From Moesziomyces globuligerus (Eukaryota; Basidiomycota; Ustilaginomycetes; Ustilaginales; Ustilaginaceae): a stretch of DNA of 64,000 nt. Both the position numbers and the translations under genes were made by a program. Within the stretch, counting starts at the first letter, position 1. Every line of letters starts with the position of its first letter. Shown here in pieces: positions 1 through 10,064 of this stretch. Where the stretch lies: positions 372,001 to 436,000 of the forward strand of contig JARVLF010000013.1 in NCBI GenBank assembly GCA_030849465.1, in the 5' to 3' direction. The notes under the pieces were generated by a model. That model ran no database searches. It was given only the letters and a program-made list of their open reading frames with translations, and had not been told where the DNA came from.

Positions 1-170
1 TTTGCATGTTTGCGCTGCGGATGGTTGAGGTGCGCATGGACGGGGTGGCTACGCGTCGGTGGGGCTTTGACGCGTATCACCCTTTAAGCCACCCGCCCCG
101 GGTACGTCCCTTGAAGCCATCCGGTAAAGCCACCCGGCTAAGACAATCACCTCAGCCAACCACCTAAATT

Positions 171-347
171 CATATCCTGAAGAACGGCGAAAGGGCGGGG
201 GGGGGGGGGGGGGGGGGTGGCTGCTCTGGAGAAGATACCCATCAGCCATCGGGTGTGGGTGGCTAATGGGTGGCTGGCGCGTCGTAGCCACCCCGGGTGG
301 CTGGTGGGTGGCTGCTTGATCGCCATCTCGCCACTTGTTCGGATATG
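171..347. mobile_element. Short TIR-bounded element (type CATATCC)
   Basis: The left end reads CATATCCTGAAGAACGGCGA. The right end, read on the other strand, begins CATATCCGAACAAGTGGCGA, so the 177-bp unit is bounded by imperfect inverted repeats. Inside are a G run of about 20 bases at 197-217 and GGGTGGCT subrepeats. It has no coding capacity and would be a deletion derivative of the 0.6-kb units at 1507-2158 and 3432-4015. No target-site duplication could be resolved. Confidence 0.5.
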
Positions 348-562
348 ATCAAGCTACCCCGGGTGGCTTAGGGGTGGCCTAGCGAACGTTCTCTTCGACT
401 TTTTCGGGAATGAGTGGCTTGCGGGTGGCTTCCAAATTCAGCCACTACCCAATCATGCCTAGTGGCTTGGCGGGTGGCTTGGAGTTGCAACGACTCACAC
501 CATCCCAGACGATCACATATATAGACGGGTCGGGAGCGGTGAATCCCCGGGTGGCTCTGAAG

Positions 563-668
563 CACATCGCGAAAAAAAGGAGTTTGACGTGAGCCACGCC
601 ACCAGCAAGCTACCATGGGTGGCTCGGTGGTGGCTTGGAAAATGATACAGCCCTTTTTTCGCGATATG
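563..668. mobile_element. 106-bp TIR-bounded unit (type ATATCGCG)
   Basis: The left end is CACATCGCGAAAAAAAGGAG. The right end on the opposite strand begins CATATCGCGAAAAAAGGG. The two form an inverted repeat of about 17 bp around a GGTGGCT-rich centre. The ends match those of the larger units ending at 2344 and 4235, so this is probably the minimal member of that family. It has no coding capacity. Confidence 0.45.
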
Positions 669-1506
669 AAGGGCTAGACACCCGCGGTGACTTGCAGGTA
701 CCTTGCGACTTTTCCCGATAAGTTATCAATGAAATTTGGAGCATACAAAGGTCCACTCACTCTTAGGATATCTGCTGTCTAGATACATCGTATAACTCAC
801 GCATGATAACACGGGAAATTGAAGTGCTGCAATGTTATGCGGTGATAAGAGCGTTCATGATGCATAACTCATTCTTCGGCATCAGCATGTCCGAGATGTG
901 CCTCATGTACCTCATCCATCACTATGATCCATACTTTAAATTTAACGGTCTCGTAGAAAACCAAAAGTCACTCACTTTCATGATCCGTTATTTATGATCT
1001 CAGTATCATTTCTGATGTTTATCACTGTGTACAGAACGAGATAGTAGCGCATCCTCAGTCTCAACAGCTGCCTACGTGCCTGCGCAATCATTCGCAATTT
1101 ATCGAAAATTTACGGTCTCAAAACCCACCCCCCAGTGACGCGCGAATCTTGACATTATTGGAAGAATCGTAGAATAATAAAACGTGGATCACATCGTGCG
1201 AACAGCGTTATCGGTCATCCATAGTTGAGCATCATATCGCGAAACAAGGGTTATAACATTTTGCAAGCCACTCGCAAGCATCTTGCGAAAAACGGAGGGT
1301 AACGTGAGCTTAGCCACCCGCAAGTGGCTTGCGGGTGGCTTGGCGGTGGCTTCCAAGCCACTAGGGGTGAGTGGCTTGGGGGTTGGCTTGCCTCACGTAA
1401 CAGACGCGTGAATTTTTGTAATTTGACCGCAATTTTGGAAATTTGACTGTATAAATTATGTGTGCTTAAGCCTCAAATCCTTGTACGCTGGGGTGTGTGG
1501 AGGAGT

Positions 1507-2158
1507 CACATCTTGAAGAACGGCGAGCTGGCAAAAAGCAGCCACCAACCAGCCACCCTGGATGGCTGATCTTTGGCTGACAAATACTAGCCACCTAGGG
1601 GGGTGGCTGATGGGTGGCTGCTCTCCGCCACCTCCCCTGCAAATTTCGACTCTGCGCGCATCCAAATTCTGCCAAATTCAACGTAGTACGTCCAAATTAT
1701 GCAAAATACACGTGTTTTGGCTGTCTCGTCGCCATCCGCACCCCCTCCATCCACAGTAGATGATAAATAAATCACAATGCCTGCAATACAAAGCATTCAT
1801 TGCTTAGAGGATTGCTGAGAATCATGATGTGTGTTGTAAAAACCGACTCGAAGCGCTGAGATACGGCCCAAATAGCGCTGAGACCGGGCTGAGATGATGT
1901 GAGATAGCTTCAAATTGCTTCCCTGGTATCGCAGGCGCTGTGGGGCAGCGGTAGCACGCGTCCGTGCATGCGTGTGTGTGAAGATGGAGGTGACCTCTGC
2001 GGGCCTCAGGTTCGAATCCCAGGTGGCGCGTCAGTTTCTTATTTTTCAAATTTTTGGGGGCGGGGGTGGCTGCTCCGGAGAAGCCACCCATCAGCCATCG
2101 CGCGTGGGTGGCTAATGGGTGCCTGGTCCTTCGCCATCTCGCCACTTTTCAGGATATA
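1507..2158. mobile_element. Inner TIR element with tRNA-like module
   Basis: The left end CACATCTTGAAGAACGGCGA and the minus-strand right end TATATCCTGAAAAGTGGCGA form imperfect inverted repeats of about 30 bp. The interior holds GGTGGCTG subrepeats, a unique-looking block shared with 2345-2700 and 3600-3965 (in inverted orientation), and the tRNA-like module at 1936-2030. It is the same family as 3432-4015, with the core in the opposite orientation. Confidence 0.5.
1936..2030 (+). repeat. tRNA-like (SINE-like) module with A-box and B-box words
   Basis: An A-box-like word TGGGGCAGCGGTAGC lies at 1941-1955. A canonical B-box GGTTCGAATCC lies at 2009-2019, with T-rich sequence shortly downstream. 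The spacing of about 55 bp is compatible with an internal Pol III promoter. The predicted T-stem pairs poorly (only the two G:C pairs next to the loop), so this is not called as a functional tRNA. A related copy lies on the other strand at 3516-3615. Confidence 0.5.
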
Positions 2159-2344
2159 AATTTTGAGCTGTGGTGGGGCGCCTCCGGAGCGACACGTATT
2201 TTGGAATTTTTGCCACCCGTAGTGGCTTGATATTCCAAGCCACTAGAGTGTGCGTGGGTGGCTTGCGAGTGGCTTGGAGGGTAAGCCACCCGTAGTGGCT
2301 TGAGGGTGGCTTGGCTCACGTTACACTCCGTTTTTCGCGATATG

Positions 2345-2790
2345 CGTGGTACCGCTGCCCCACAGCTACTCGCATTTTGGACCCATTTACAGCGGTTTTG
2401 AGTCGCTTTCTGGGCGACAAATCATGATTCCCAGTGATCCTCTAGACAACAGATGCTTTGCAGTGCAGGGGTTATGATTATACATCATCTGCTGCGGATG
2501 GATTGAGTACACATGAGACCCAGCAGGCAGCCAAAAACGCGTATTTTGCATAATTTGGACGTGCAGGGCCGAATTCGCAGAATTCGGACTCGCAGAGTCA
2601 AAATTTGCAGAGGAGGTTGCGGAGAGCAGCCACCCGCTACAGCCACTCATAGTGGCTGAGCAGCTAACCCCTCCAGGTGGCGAGGAGCAGCCACCCATCA
2701 ACCATCGCGCGTGGGTGGCTCATGGGTGGCTGGCGTGTTGCAGCCACCCAGGGTGGCTGATGGGTGGTCATGACCCGCCACAATACGAAG
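2345..2790 (-). repeat. Partial copy of the inner repeat core
   Basis: It starts directly at the outer TIR. On the minus strand it contains the A-box-like word TGTGGGGCAGCGGTACC near 2345-2362, without the B-box half. Positions 2385-2660 are homologous, base for base in many stretches, to 3690-3965 (for example GACCCAGCAGGCAGCCAAAA and GCGTATTTTGCATAATT). The 3' part is GGTGGCTCATGGGTGGCTGG subrepeats. It looks like a truncated member of the same family. Confidence 0.5.
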
Positions 2791-3431
2791 AAATAGTTGT
2801 TTGAACAGTTGTCAATTTGTAGACTAATTTCTCCTCAGAATTTTTCTTGATATTTTAGAGTTGAGCTTGATGTCTCGAGGATTGGGACAAAGTCATGAGT
2901 ATGGAATATGGAATTTCACGCACGTGTTCAGGCGAAGCGAGGGATGTAGGCGAAATTTCACTTGGCCAGGGCAAACGTGCCAATACGGACCCGTGGATTT
3001 ACGAAGTAGGGTGGACGAAGTAGGGTGGGTAGCTTCCCTATCCCCCAAGCTGAAGCCCTCCATCATCATCTAAGTCCCAGCAATTGGCGAGGTGGTCACG
3101 AGAAGCCTCGGGTGGCTGACACAAACATGCAGAAGCATGATGAATCAATGAATAGTGATGGTTACTGGACTGCTTTGCATGTTCTCGTTAGGATTTTGCT
3201 AAAAATCTTGATCTGCTTCGTAAAGTTCGATTCAAATTGCCAACTATCTGACAGCGTTGGGATTGTCATTACCTGAGGAGCGTCAAGATTAATGTCAGAA
3301 TGTTCGCGATGCATATCCGTCAAAGACGTACCGAGGGAGCCGTGGGGCAGCAGTGGTGGAGTCTCCGCACGCGTTTTTAAATATGCGTCATAGATGCTCG
3401 ATTATTAATTCATAACTGACGGGCTTCAAAT

Positions 3432-4015
3432 CATATCCTGAAGAAACGCGAGCTGGCAAATTTCAGCCCCCCCCCCCCCCCCTCCTTTCCAGAATTCGGA
3501 GAATAAGAAATTGACAGGCCTCGTGGGATTCAAACCTGAGGCCTGCGGAGGTCACCTCCACCTCCACACACACGCGTGCGCGTACGCGTGTTATTAGCTG
3601 CTCCACAGCTCCTGCGATTCCAGTTTTGCAATTTGTAGCTATTTGACAACATCTCACCGCAATTTAGGCCATATCTCAGCGTATTTGGGCCCATTTCCTG
3701 CGGTTTTGAGCCGGTTTTTGCAAGGCATATCATGATTGCCAGTGATCCTCTAAAGAATTGATGCCTTGTATTGCAGGCATCACGGCTATTCATTGGCTGC
3801 TGCGGATGCATGATCGATAAGGTGCGACCCAGCAGGCAGCCAAAACACGCGTATTTTGCATAATTGGGATGCATAGACTCGAAATTGGCTGAATTTGGAC
3901 GCGCGCAGACTCCAAATTGGCAGGAGAGGTGGCGAAGAGCAGCAACCCGCTACAGCCACCTCGGGTGGCTGATGGGTGGCTGGTCATTTGCCACCTCGCC
4001 ACTTGCTAGGATATG
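3432..4015. mobile_element. TIR element with inverted tRNA-like core
   Basis: The left end CATATCCTGAAGAAACGCGA and the minus-strand right end CATATCCTAGCAAGTGGCGA are imperfect inverted repeats; both continue into TGGCAAAT. A 16-base C run follows the left end at 3467-3482. The tRNA-like module lies on the minus strand at 3516-3615 and is followed by the core block shared with 1620-1950 and 2385-2660. The 584-bp unit has no coding capacity. Confidence 0.5.
3516..3615 (-). repeat. tRNA-like (SINE-like) module, minus strand
   Basis: On the minus strand an A-box-like segment (TGTGGAGCAGCTAATAACAC) at about 3590-3610 precedes a B-box word GGTTTGAATCC at 3526-3536. The GGTGGAGGTGACCTC segment between the boxes is shared with the plus-strand copy at 1936-2030. 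It is a degenerate tRNA-like repeat, not a predicted functional tRNA. Confidence 0.45.
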
Positions 4016-4022
4016 AATGGCT

Positions 4023-4235
4023 GGCGGACCACAGGTTCAAATCCGGCGAGATGCGCCTTTTTGTTTTTTTTTTTTTGTTTTTTGTTTTTGTTTTTTTGAG
4101 TTTCGCCACCTGTGGTGGCTTGGAAGGAAGCCACCAGAGTGTGCGTGGGTGGCTTGCGAGGGCTTGGAGGGTGAACCACCCGTGGTGGCTTAGGGGGTGG
4201 CTTGGAAAACGTCACACTCCTTTTTTCGCGATATG
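4023..4235 (+). repeat. B-box/T-run module joined to the right outer TIR
   Basis: A B-box word GGTTCAAATCC at 4034-4044 is followed within 20 bp by long T runs (about 4058-4097), the arrangement of a Pol III unit's 3' end. Next come GGTGGCTTG subrepeats homologous to 2200-2300, then the outer end CACACTCCTTTTTTCGCGAT reaching 4235. This is the copy closest to a gene: it ends 132 bp from the eIF2B-gamma stop codon. Confidence 0.45.
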
Positions 4236-4366
4236 ATTCTGCCTCGATCTACGACGTGGCGGCACAGACCGCAATGACAATGTGATATGTGCGTTGTGAC
4301 ATTCAGCAGTTGAAGGGTTGCATCCTAGTGCACGACCGAAGGCACGATAGGGTCGTAAATGGGCAA

Positions 4367-6810
4367 TCATTCGTCGAATTTCTCCCCTTTGGTGCTGGTG
4401 CCTGCGGCGACGCGCACGAAAGCGGCCACGTCGCAATCCTTGAGGTTGCATTTCTCCTCGACCACGGAGCTGGCGGACAGGATGCAGTTTTCGAGCTTTG
4501 CGCTGCAGATCAGGATCAGAGGAGAGAGTCGCTTGGGTCAGCACAGAACGAAGGCGGATCGCGAGTAGATGAAGGCGAGCACTCACTTGTCGCCGATCCT
4601 GACGCCATCCATGACGATGGCGCCGGTCAGCTTGACGTTTCTGCCGATGACGCACCCGCGTCCAACGACGCTCCTTTTGATGGCCGTGCGTTCACCAACG
4701 CGGGTGAAGCTCTCGACGAGCGAGTCGGACGAAATCTGAGCTTTCGCATCGATCCACTGGGATGGGAGGGATCCTTTCGCGGCAGCAGCTGCTGCATCCT
4801 GCCCAGCTCCACTGGAGATGGAGTCAGCAGCTGCCTGTGATCCGGTCGCGGGTGAGCTTGATGCAGCGGCCGGTGCCGTGAGTGCCTGGTTGGGCATGGG
4901 GTGTGAAAGAGCCGAAGAAGGTAGGACGGCAATGCTCGAGGCGGAAGCGGTGGGCAGCGTGCTGCTTGCTTGACCGGTGGAGCCTTGCGCCATGCAGCGG
5001 AGCAACTGGACATGAGAAGGAAGTCCGAACGTTGTCAGCGAAAGATCTCAGCGTCCGTGGTAGGGATGCAGGTCACTCACGTATCGGTTGCACTCGAGGT
5101 AGGTTGGGACAGTGTTCGCTCTGGCGATGAATGGCTCGCGCCTTGCGCTCTCCTCGCGCTCGCGGATCTCCTCGATCGACGACGAGGGGTCAATGGGATG
5201 CTTGCGGTCTGCTGTCAAGCGGAAGATCAGGGCGTTGACCTTGATCTCGGAGGACGACTTCTTGGCCTGCGCATGGGCCTGTCGGGCGAGACCCGCCGCT
5301 CTCTTGTCGTCATCTGGCTTACCGGAGGGCGAGGCGACGTGGGAACGCGCGGGGGTGAACAGAGGCGAGGCTCGATCCTCGATGTCGTCGAGGGCAGGGC
5401 GGTACGATGAACCGCTCTGGAGAAGCTGCGAGTCTACATAGGTGCTGGATCGCAGCGCAGAGGCGGCGCCCTCCTTGCCCACCTGAGAATTCCAAGCCGA
5501 GGCGTGATCGTGCAGGGAGGCGGATTTGGAAGAACGGCTGGTCCAGCCCGCCTTTTCGCGGAGACCAGGCATCCAGCTGCATTTGACCATGAAGGGGACG
5601 ACCTCCTCGCGCAAGCTCTTCATCCTCTGACCGCTTTCGGATCGCAGCAGATCGAGGAGATGGTGGAGATTGAAGAGGTAGACGTGCGAGTCGAGGAGCG
5701 AGGTGGAGATGCGCACGTGAGGATGCGACCAGAGCAGAGACATACGCAGATGGAGATCGGCCGAATCGTAGTCGGAGATGTCGTCCGAGTCCTGCAGAAG
5801 GAGGAGCTGGTGCGCAGTACAGTGGTCGCTGCCGTCCGAGTAGGATCGGCTGGATTGTGAGCAGGTGCGATCGTAAGCTGTGAACAGCTTGGGCGGACCT
5901 GCAGCATAGGACAAGAGAGATGGGTCAGCGTTTGTCGGAGATTGAAGGGGCAGGCAGACAGCATGCACTCACCATCCTTTTCGCGCTCCTTGCCGGTGCC
6001 TTCGCCAGCGCCTCGTTCGTACATCAAGCAGGTGAGAGCGGGAGGGTGAGGCACGCCGGAGACGTGAGCGTCGATGATGTTGGTCAGAGAGAGGGATTGG
6101 GAGACGAGGTCCACGGGAAGGATGAGCGGATCCTTGTCGAGCCTTCCGATGGAGTGGAGCCAAGAGATGAGACCGGCGGTGCCAAGCTTCTTGTATTTGC
6201 TAGCTGCGCTGGAGCTGCGAGGGTCGGATTTGGAAGTGGAGACGTCATCGGGGCCGAGAGGCAGAAGATCTACGCGCATGACGGTCTCGTTCTGAACGGA
6301 GGAGGCAGCAAAGTTGTTGGCCGAGAGGTAGGGGTTGGTGGCGGCGGGAGGGGCGGAGGCGGTGGTGCTGCTGAGACCGACGGAGACGGAGACGTTGGGG
6401 TACTTGGAAGCCTCTTCGACGGCCGCCGCAGCGGCGGCGACAGCTGCAGCAGCGGAGGAGGCGCTCTTCTTGCCGGACTGGACCAAGGTTGGAGGGATGA
6501 GGATGAGCGACTTGAGTGCGGCCGCGATGGTGGAGTGATGTTCGGAAGGCGCAAAGACGATGGCGTGGCGCAGTCCGGCGGAGAGGAGCTGCTGCAGGGC
6601 AAAGGCGATCATGGGTCGGTTGAATATGGGAAGCATGGCCTTGGGGAGGTCGGTCTGGGCCGACAGCACCGAATCGCCCGAGACGTCTTCTGCAGCGACG
6701 GTGTTGGAACATAGCGGATAGAGGTTGCTGCCTGGGCCGCAGAAGATGATGGGCTGCACCAAGGCAGGATGAGCGGGCGCGGACGCTCCTGCGTAAGCGA
6801 TCGAAGCCAT
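4367..6810 (-). CDS. GCD1: Translation initiation factor eIF2B subunit gamma
   Basis: Gamma subunit of the eIF2B guanine-nucleotide exchange factor that recycles eIF2-GDP in the cytosol. Four exons: introns at 5899-5972, 5006-5080 and 4503-4586, all GTGAGT...CAG, give 736 residues. The N-terminus has the nucleotidyltransferase-like fold start (PIIFCGPGSNLYPL, then DLPKAMLPIFNRPMI). The C-terminus has a left-handed beta-helix of hexapeptide-like turns (SVVGRGCVIGRNVKLTGAIV, then KLENCILSASSVVEEKCNL). The start is the ATG just before the first beta strand; an in-frame upstream ATG at 6936 would add 42 residues. The protein is longer than most homologues (about 450-580) because of Ala/Ser-rich inserts around residues 110-190 and before the beta-helix. 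As in other gamma subunits, the catalytic G-G-x-G-T-R signature is degenerate. It shares a 518-bp divergent promoter with the transporter gene. Confidence 0.85.
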
Positions 6811-7328
6811 CGTGACGATGCACCAAGCGGGGACAAGCGGCTTGTCGTGAGTGCTGGTCGTGGACGTCTGGCAAGATGGTAGGACCGGCGCCGAGGGATC
6901 CCAAATTTTAGAGAGAGGCCAGTTGAAGCGCTGCACGCTCTTCTCTTCCTTCCACCCTCGTCACGTGGCGCGCAAGCCAGTCACCAGCGCGAAAATGTGC
7001 ATTTTCAGAATCTTACACTCATCGAGTCGGCGAGTCGGCGACACGACAGCAAAGTGCAAAGCGGCGGATGTGCCGTGTGCACGTCCCAGTGCAGCAAAGG
7101 AGGTGGTGTTGAGGTGGTCGGTTGGTGGAGGCCAGCGTTCGAGTCTGTCAGTCAAGTGACGACTTGCAAGTTGCACTCGCTGGCTTTGAGCCTCTCCGCC
7201 ATCACGGATCCCGAGGTTGCGACGAAGTTCATGCTGCCCAGCGTCCGCCAACGTGTACGCATCCCATCGGACAATTCGAAACGAGCTTGACGGATCAAGG
7301 CTCGGACATCTCTGGTGCATCGCACACC
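6811..7328. promoter_or_regulatory. Divergent intergenic region, eIF2B-gamma / AAAP transporter
   Basis: 518 bp between two start codons facing away from each other, so both promoters must lie here. I see no clear TATA box or repeated operator-like word. The sequence just before the transporter ATG reads CACACCATGACC, a good fungal initiation context. Confidence 0.5.
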
Positions 7329-9702
7329 ATGACCACCTCACCAACAGCCGGAAGCCGCTCCAAGGGCCAGAGTGCCTCGCAGGCCACCATCTTCTCCGTG
7401 GACGACGATGACGACGACACGCTACCGCCGCCACAAACCACATCGCCGCTGGACTACGAGCCCGCCGCATCATCCTCGGCATCGTCGGACGCGGCGCTGC
7501 CTTCGTACTCGAGCGCAGCAGTCGGCAACCGCACTCCGCTCAACCTCAAGTCGACCACCTCGTCCAAAGAGGCGCAATTCGAAGCCGACTCGGACGAGAT
7601 CGACGAGGATGACGACCTCGTGGCCATTCAGTCATCGCACATCGGGCTCAGCTCCTCTCGCCATCCCACACATGCAGATCGAGACAATCCACGCTCCCTC
7701 ATAGACCGTATCCCAGGTCCCGGCCGCATACGCGCCTCGATCGACGGTCTCGGCCACGACCTTCGCAACATACGTCAATCGCTCGGAGTGCCCGGCTGGG
7801 ACGGCGAAGGCATCCCCGACTGGCTCAAACGAGGCGCCGGCGTCTTTGATGCCACCGTCAACATGGCCAACAGCATCCTCGGCGCCGGTATCGTCGGCCT
7901 GCCCTATTCCATGCGCGAGTCTGGCTTCGTCGCCGGTCTCGGCTTACTCATCGGCCTCTCCTTCCTCACCGACTGGACCATCCGTCTCATCGTTCTCAAC
8001 GCCAAGCTCAGCGGCCGCATCACCTACATCGAGATCATGGAGCACTGCTTTGGTCAAAACGGCAAAGCGGCCGTCTCGATCTTCCAGTTCGCCTTTGGCT
8101 TCGGCGGCATGTGCGCCTTTTGCGTCGTCATCGGCGATACCATTCCGCACGTCATCAAGATGATCTTCCCCTCCCTCTCCCAGAGCTTCCTGGCCAATCG
8201 GCAATTCGTCATCGCCTTCTTCACCCTGGCCATCTCGTATCCACTCTCGCTCTACCGCAACATCGAAAAGCTCAGCAAGGCCAGCGCCATCGCCCTTGTC
8301 TCGATGGTCGTCATCATCATCGCCGTCACCATCCGTGGGCCCGCCATGCCTGCGGAACTCAAAGGAGACCCTGGTCTGCGAGTAAGTTTGAATCCACTCC
8401 AGCAGGCTTTATTGCTAATACTCACTTTGAACGTCGCTCCAACCCGCCGAAATCTGAACAGTTCACGATCGTCAACGTATCCAATCTCGTCCGGTCCATC
8501 TCGGTCATCAGCTTCGCATTCGTCTGCCACCACAACTCTCTACGTAAGTTACTCTTACCGTTCGCTTCGGGTTCGACCTTATACTGACCGTGCGCACATG
8601 CCGCATCGACGATGTCTACAGTGATCTACGGCTCCCTGAAAGAGCCGTCGATGAACAAGTTTGGTCAGGTGACGCACTACTCGACCATCATCGCTGCCGC
8701 CGCCACCATCACCATGAGCGTGGCTGGCTACTGGAGCTTCGAGGAAAAGACTCTCAGCAACGTGCTCGTAAGTTGGCGGAAACCACCCCGGAGTGGCCAT
8801 TGAACGTGAATCTTTCTGACCCGGGGCGGATATTTTTTGGCACCAGAACAACTTTCCGGACGATGATGTGATTGTCAACATCGCGCGCGGGCTGTTTGGG
8901 CTCAACATGCTTACGACGCTGCCGCTCGAGTGTTTCGTGTGTCGCGAGGTGCTCGAGACCTACTTTTTCGCCGGCGAGTTCGACCGCAATCGCCACCTCA
9001 TCTTTACCTCGAGCTTGGTCGTGACGGCCATGTTCATCTCGCTCCTCACCTGCGATCTGGGCATCGTGCTCGAGTTGACCGGAGGGCTCAGTGCGACGGC
9101 GTTGGCGTTCATCTTTCCGAGTCTCTGCTACCTCAAGCTGACGAGCGAGACGGGCAAGCGCGTACCCACCGCGGATCTTCCTAGTTTGACTAGCTCTTCG
9201 TGGCGCGATTGCCCTCCGGGCGATGTTGCAGACCAGCATGCGGACGAGAACGAAGCACTCATGGACCAGTCCAATGCATCCATCGAACCGGGTCAACGGC
9301 CAATCCGCTCCACCGAATACGATGGTGGTCATGAACAATCGCATCGCGACCGTCTCGAGAGCATGGAGGGGGGCCAAAGTGCATCCAACGGCGTCGCGCG
9401 CGACTCTGTGGACGTCGATGACGTCGAGTTGCCGCTGCGGCCGGGCGCCAGCGTACGCTTCCGCCCCGCAGCAGCCAATCGCAAATGGTGGCAGTCCACT
9501 CGTCCGCTCAGTGTAGCGTGCGCCATCTTTGGCTCCGTCGTCCTCGTCATCAGCGGTAAGTCCTCTCAACACAACACTTCTTGCATGCCCTCAAAACACC
9601 GCTTCAACCACTGACAGATGTTTCTTTCCCCCTTTGCTACCAGTCTGGACAGCCATCGCCGACACAGCCAGCGGCAAGACCGGAGCCGTCCACGTCTGCT
9701 AA
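7329..9702 (+). CDS. AAAP-family amino-acid transporter (Avt2/SLC38-like)
   Basis: Polytopic transporter of the amino acid/auxin permease family, most like fungal vacuolar Avt carriers. Five exons: introns at 8382-8461, 8544-8621, 8768-8846 and 9556-9643 give 682 residues. Residues 1-170 are an acidic, Ser-rich hydrophilic N-terminus. The transporter domain begins with the family motif NSILGAGIVGLPYSM near residue 180 and continues through about ten hydrophobic segments (for example FVAGLGLLIGLSFL and IVLELTGGLSATALAFIFPS). A variable acidic loop of about 110 residues follows, then a last membrane segment that crosses the final splice site (VVLVISVWTAIA). The ATG at 7329 was chosen over an in-frame ATG at 7122 that lies in promoter-like sequence. 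The substrate and the vacuolar location are inferred from the family. Confidence 0.82.
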
Positions 9703-10064
9703 TCACGACTGTACCGCCACTAGCTTAGCAGAAATCACAACCTGCTCGCCACCGTGAAGGCGCATCGAAATTCATAGACATCTCATTCTCAGTGTCAGCT
9801 CCGATCGCATCCGGATTTTTGATCAATCTTGCGGACATGCGAACGTGTTGCAAACAAGGAGGCGAAGATTATGCTTGATGGACGGTTATATTACATGAAG
9901 GAATGATAATGCAGAGATGGAGCAGAAGCGCCGGAGATCGATGCGGTGATGAATGGAAGAATTATAGCGACGTGGGCGGAGAGATGCGGTTGGGCCCGGG
10001 TTGCGACGATAGCCAAGTTGAGGTGGGTATAAGTTGAGTTTGTCACGGACAGGATGGCGTGTGC
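9703..10064. other. Convergent intergenic region
   Basis: Holds the 3' ends of two convergent genes. An AT-rich stretch at about 9820-9910 (ATTTTTGATCAATC, TTATATTACATG) could serve as polyadenylation sequence for both. No other structure seen. Confidence 0.4.

Larger units (their letters stand above)
1279..2344. mobile_element. Composite TIR element carrying an inner TIR element and tRNA-like core
   Basis: The two ends are inverted copies matching at about 35 of 40 positions by eye: CATCTTGCGAAAAACGGAGG on the left and CATATCGCGAAAAACGGAGT on the right (read on the minus strand). Both are followed by GTAACGTGAGC and AGCCACC. Nested inside is a second inverted-repeat unit at 1507-2158. The flanks between the outer and inner ends are GGTGGCTTG subrepeats. 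There is no transposase ORF, so the element would be non-autonomous (MITE/foldback type). This is inference from structure alone. Confidence 0.55.
1..4236. repeat. Gene-free repeat island of GGTGGCT subrepeats, TIRs and tRNA-like modules
   Basis: About 4.2 kb with no believable gene. The words GGGTGGCTGATGGGTGGCTG and GGTGGCTTG recur dozens of times on both strands. They are interleaved with recurring ends of two types: CATATCCTGAAGAACGGCGA and CATATCGCGAAAAACGGAGT. Longer homologous blocks recur: about 2345-2700 and 3600-3965 are direct copies, and about 1620-1950 is an inverted copy. Three sites carry tRNA-like B-box words. The stretch at about 660-1280 is more AT-rich and holds only a chance 64-codon ORF. 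Individual elements are listed separately. The island ends about 130 bp past the stop codon of the eIF2B-gamma gene. It could be subtelomeric, pericentric or an ordinary transposon nest; the window does not show which. Confidence 0.8.

Noticed and set aside
803..997. 64-codon ORF in the AT-rich part of the repeat island
   Set aside because: Short, no domain, within a degenerate non-coding block; expected by chance in AT-rich sequence.
1936..2030. Functional tRNA gene
   Set aside because: A and B boxes are present, but the T-stem and acceptor do not pair well and related degenerate copies exist; called as a tRNA-like repeat instead.
1..4236. CRISPR-like array from the regularly recurring GGTGGCT words
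   Set aside because: Irregular spacing, both orientations, eukaryotic context; the words are subrepeats of TIR elements.
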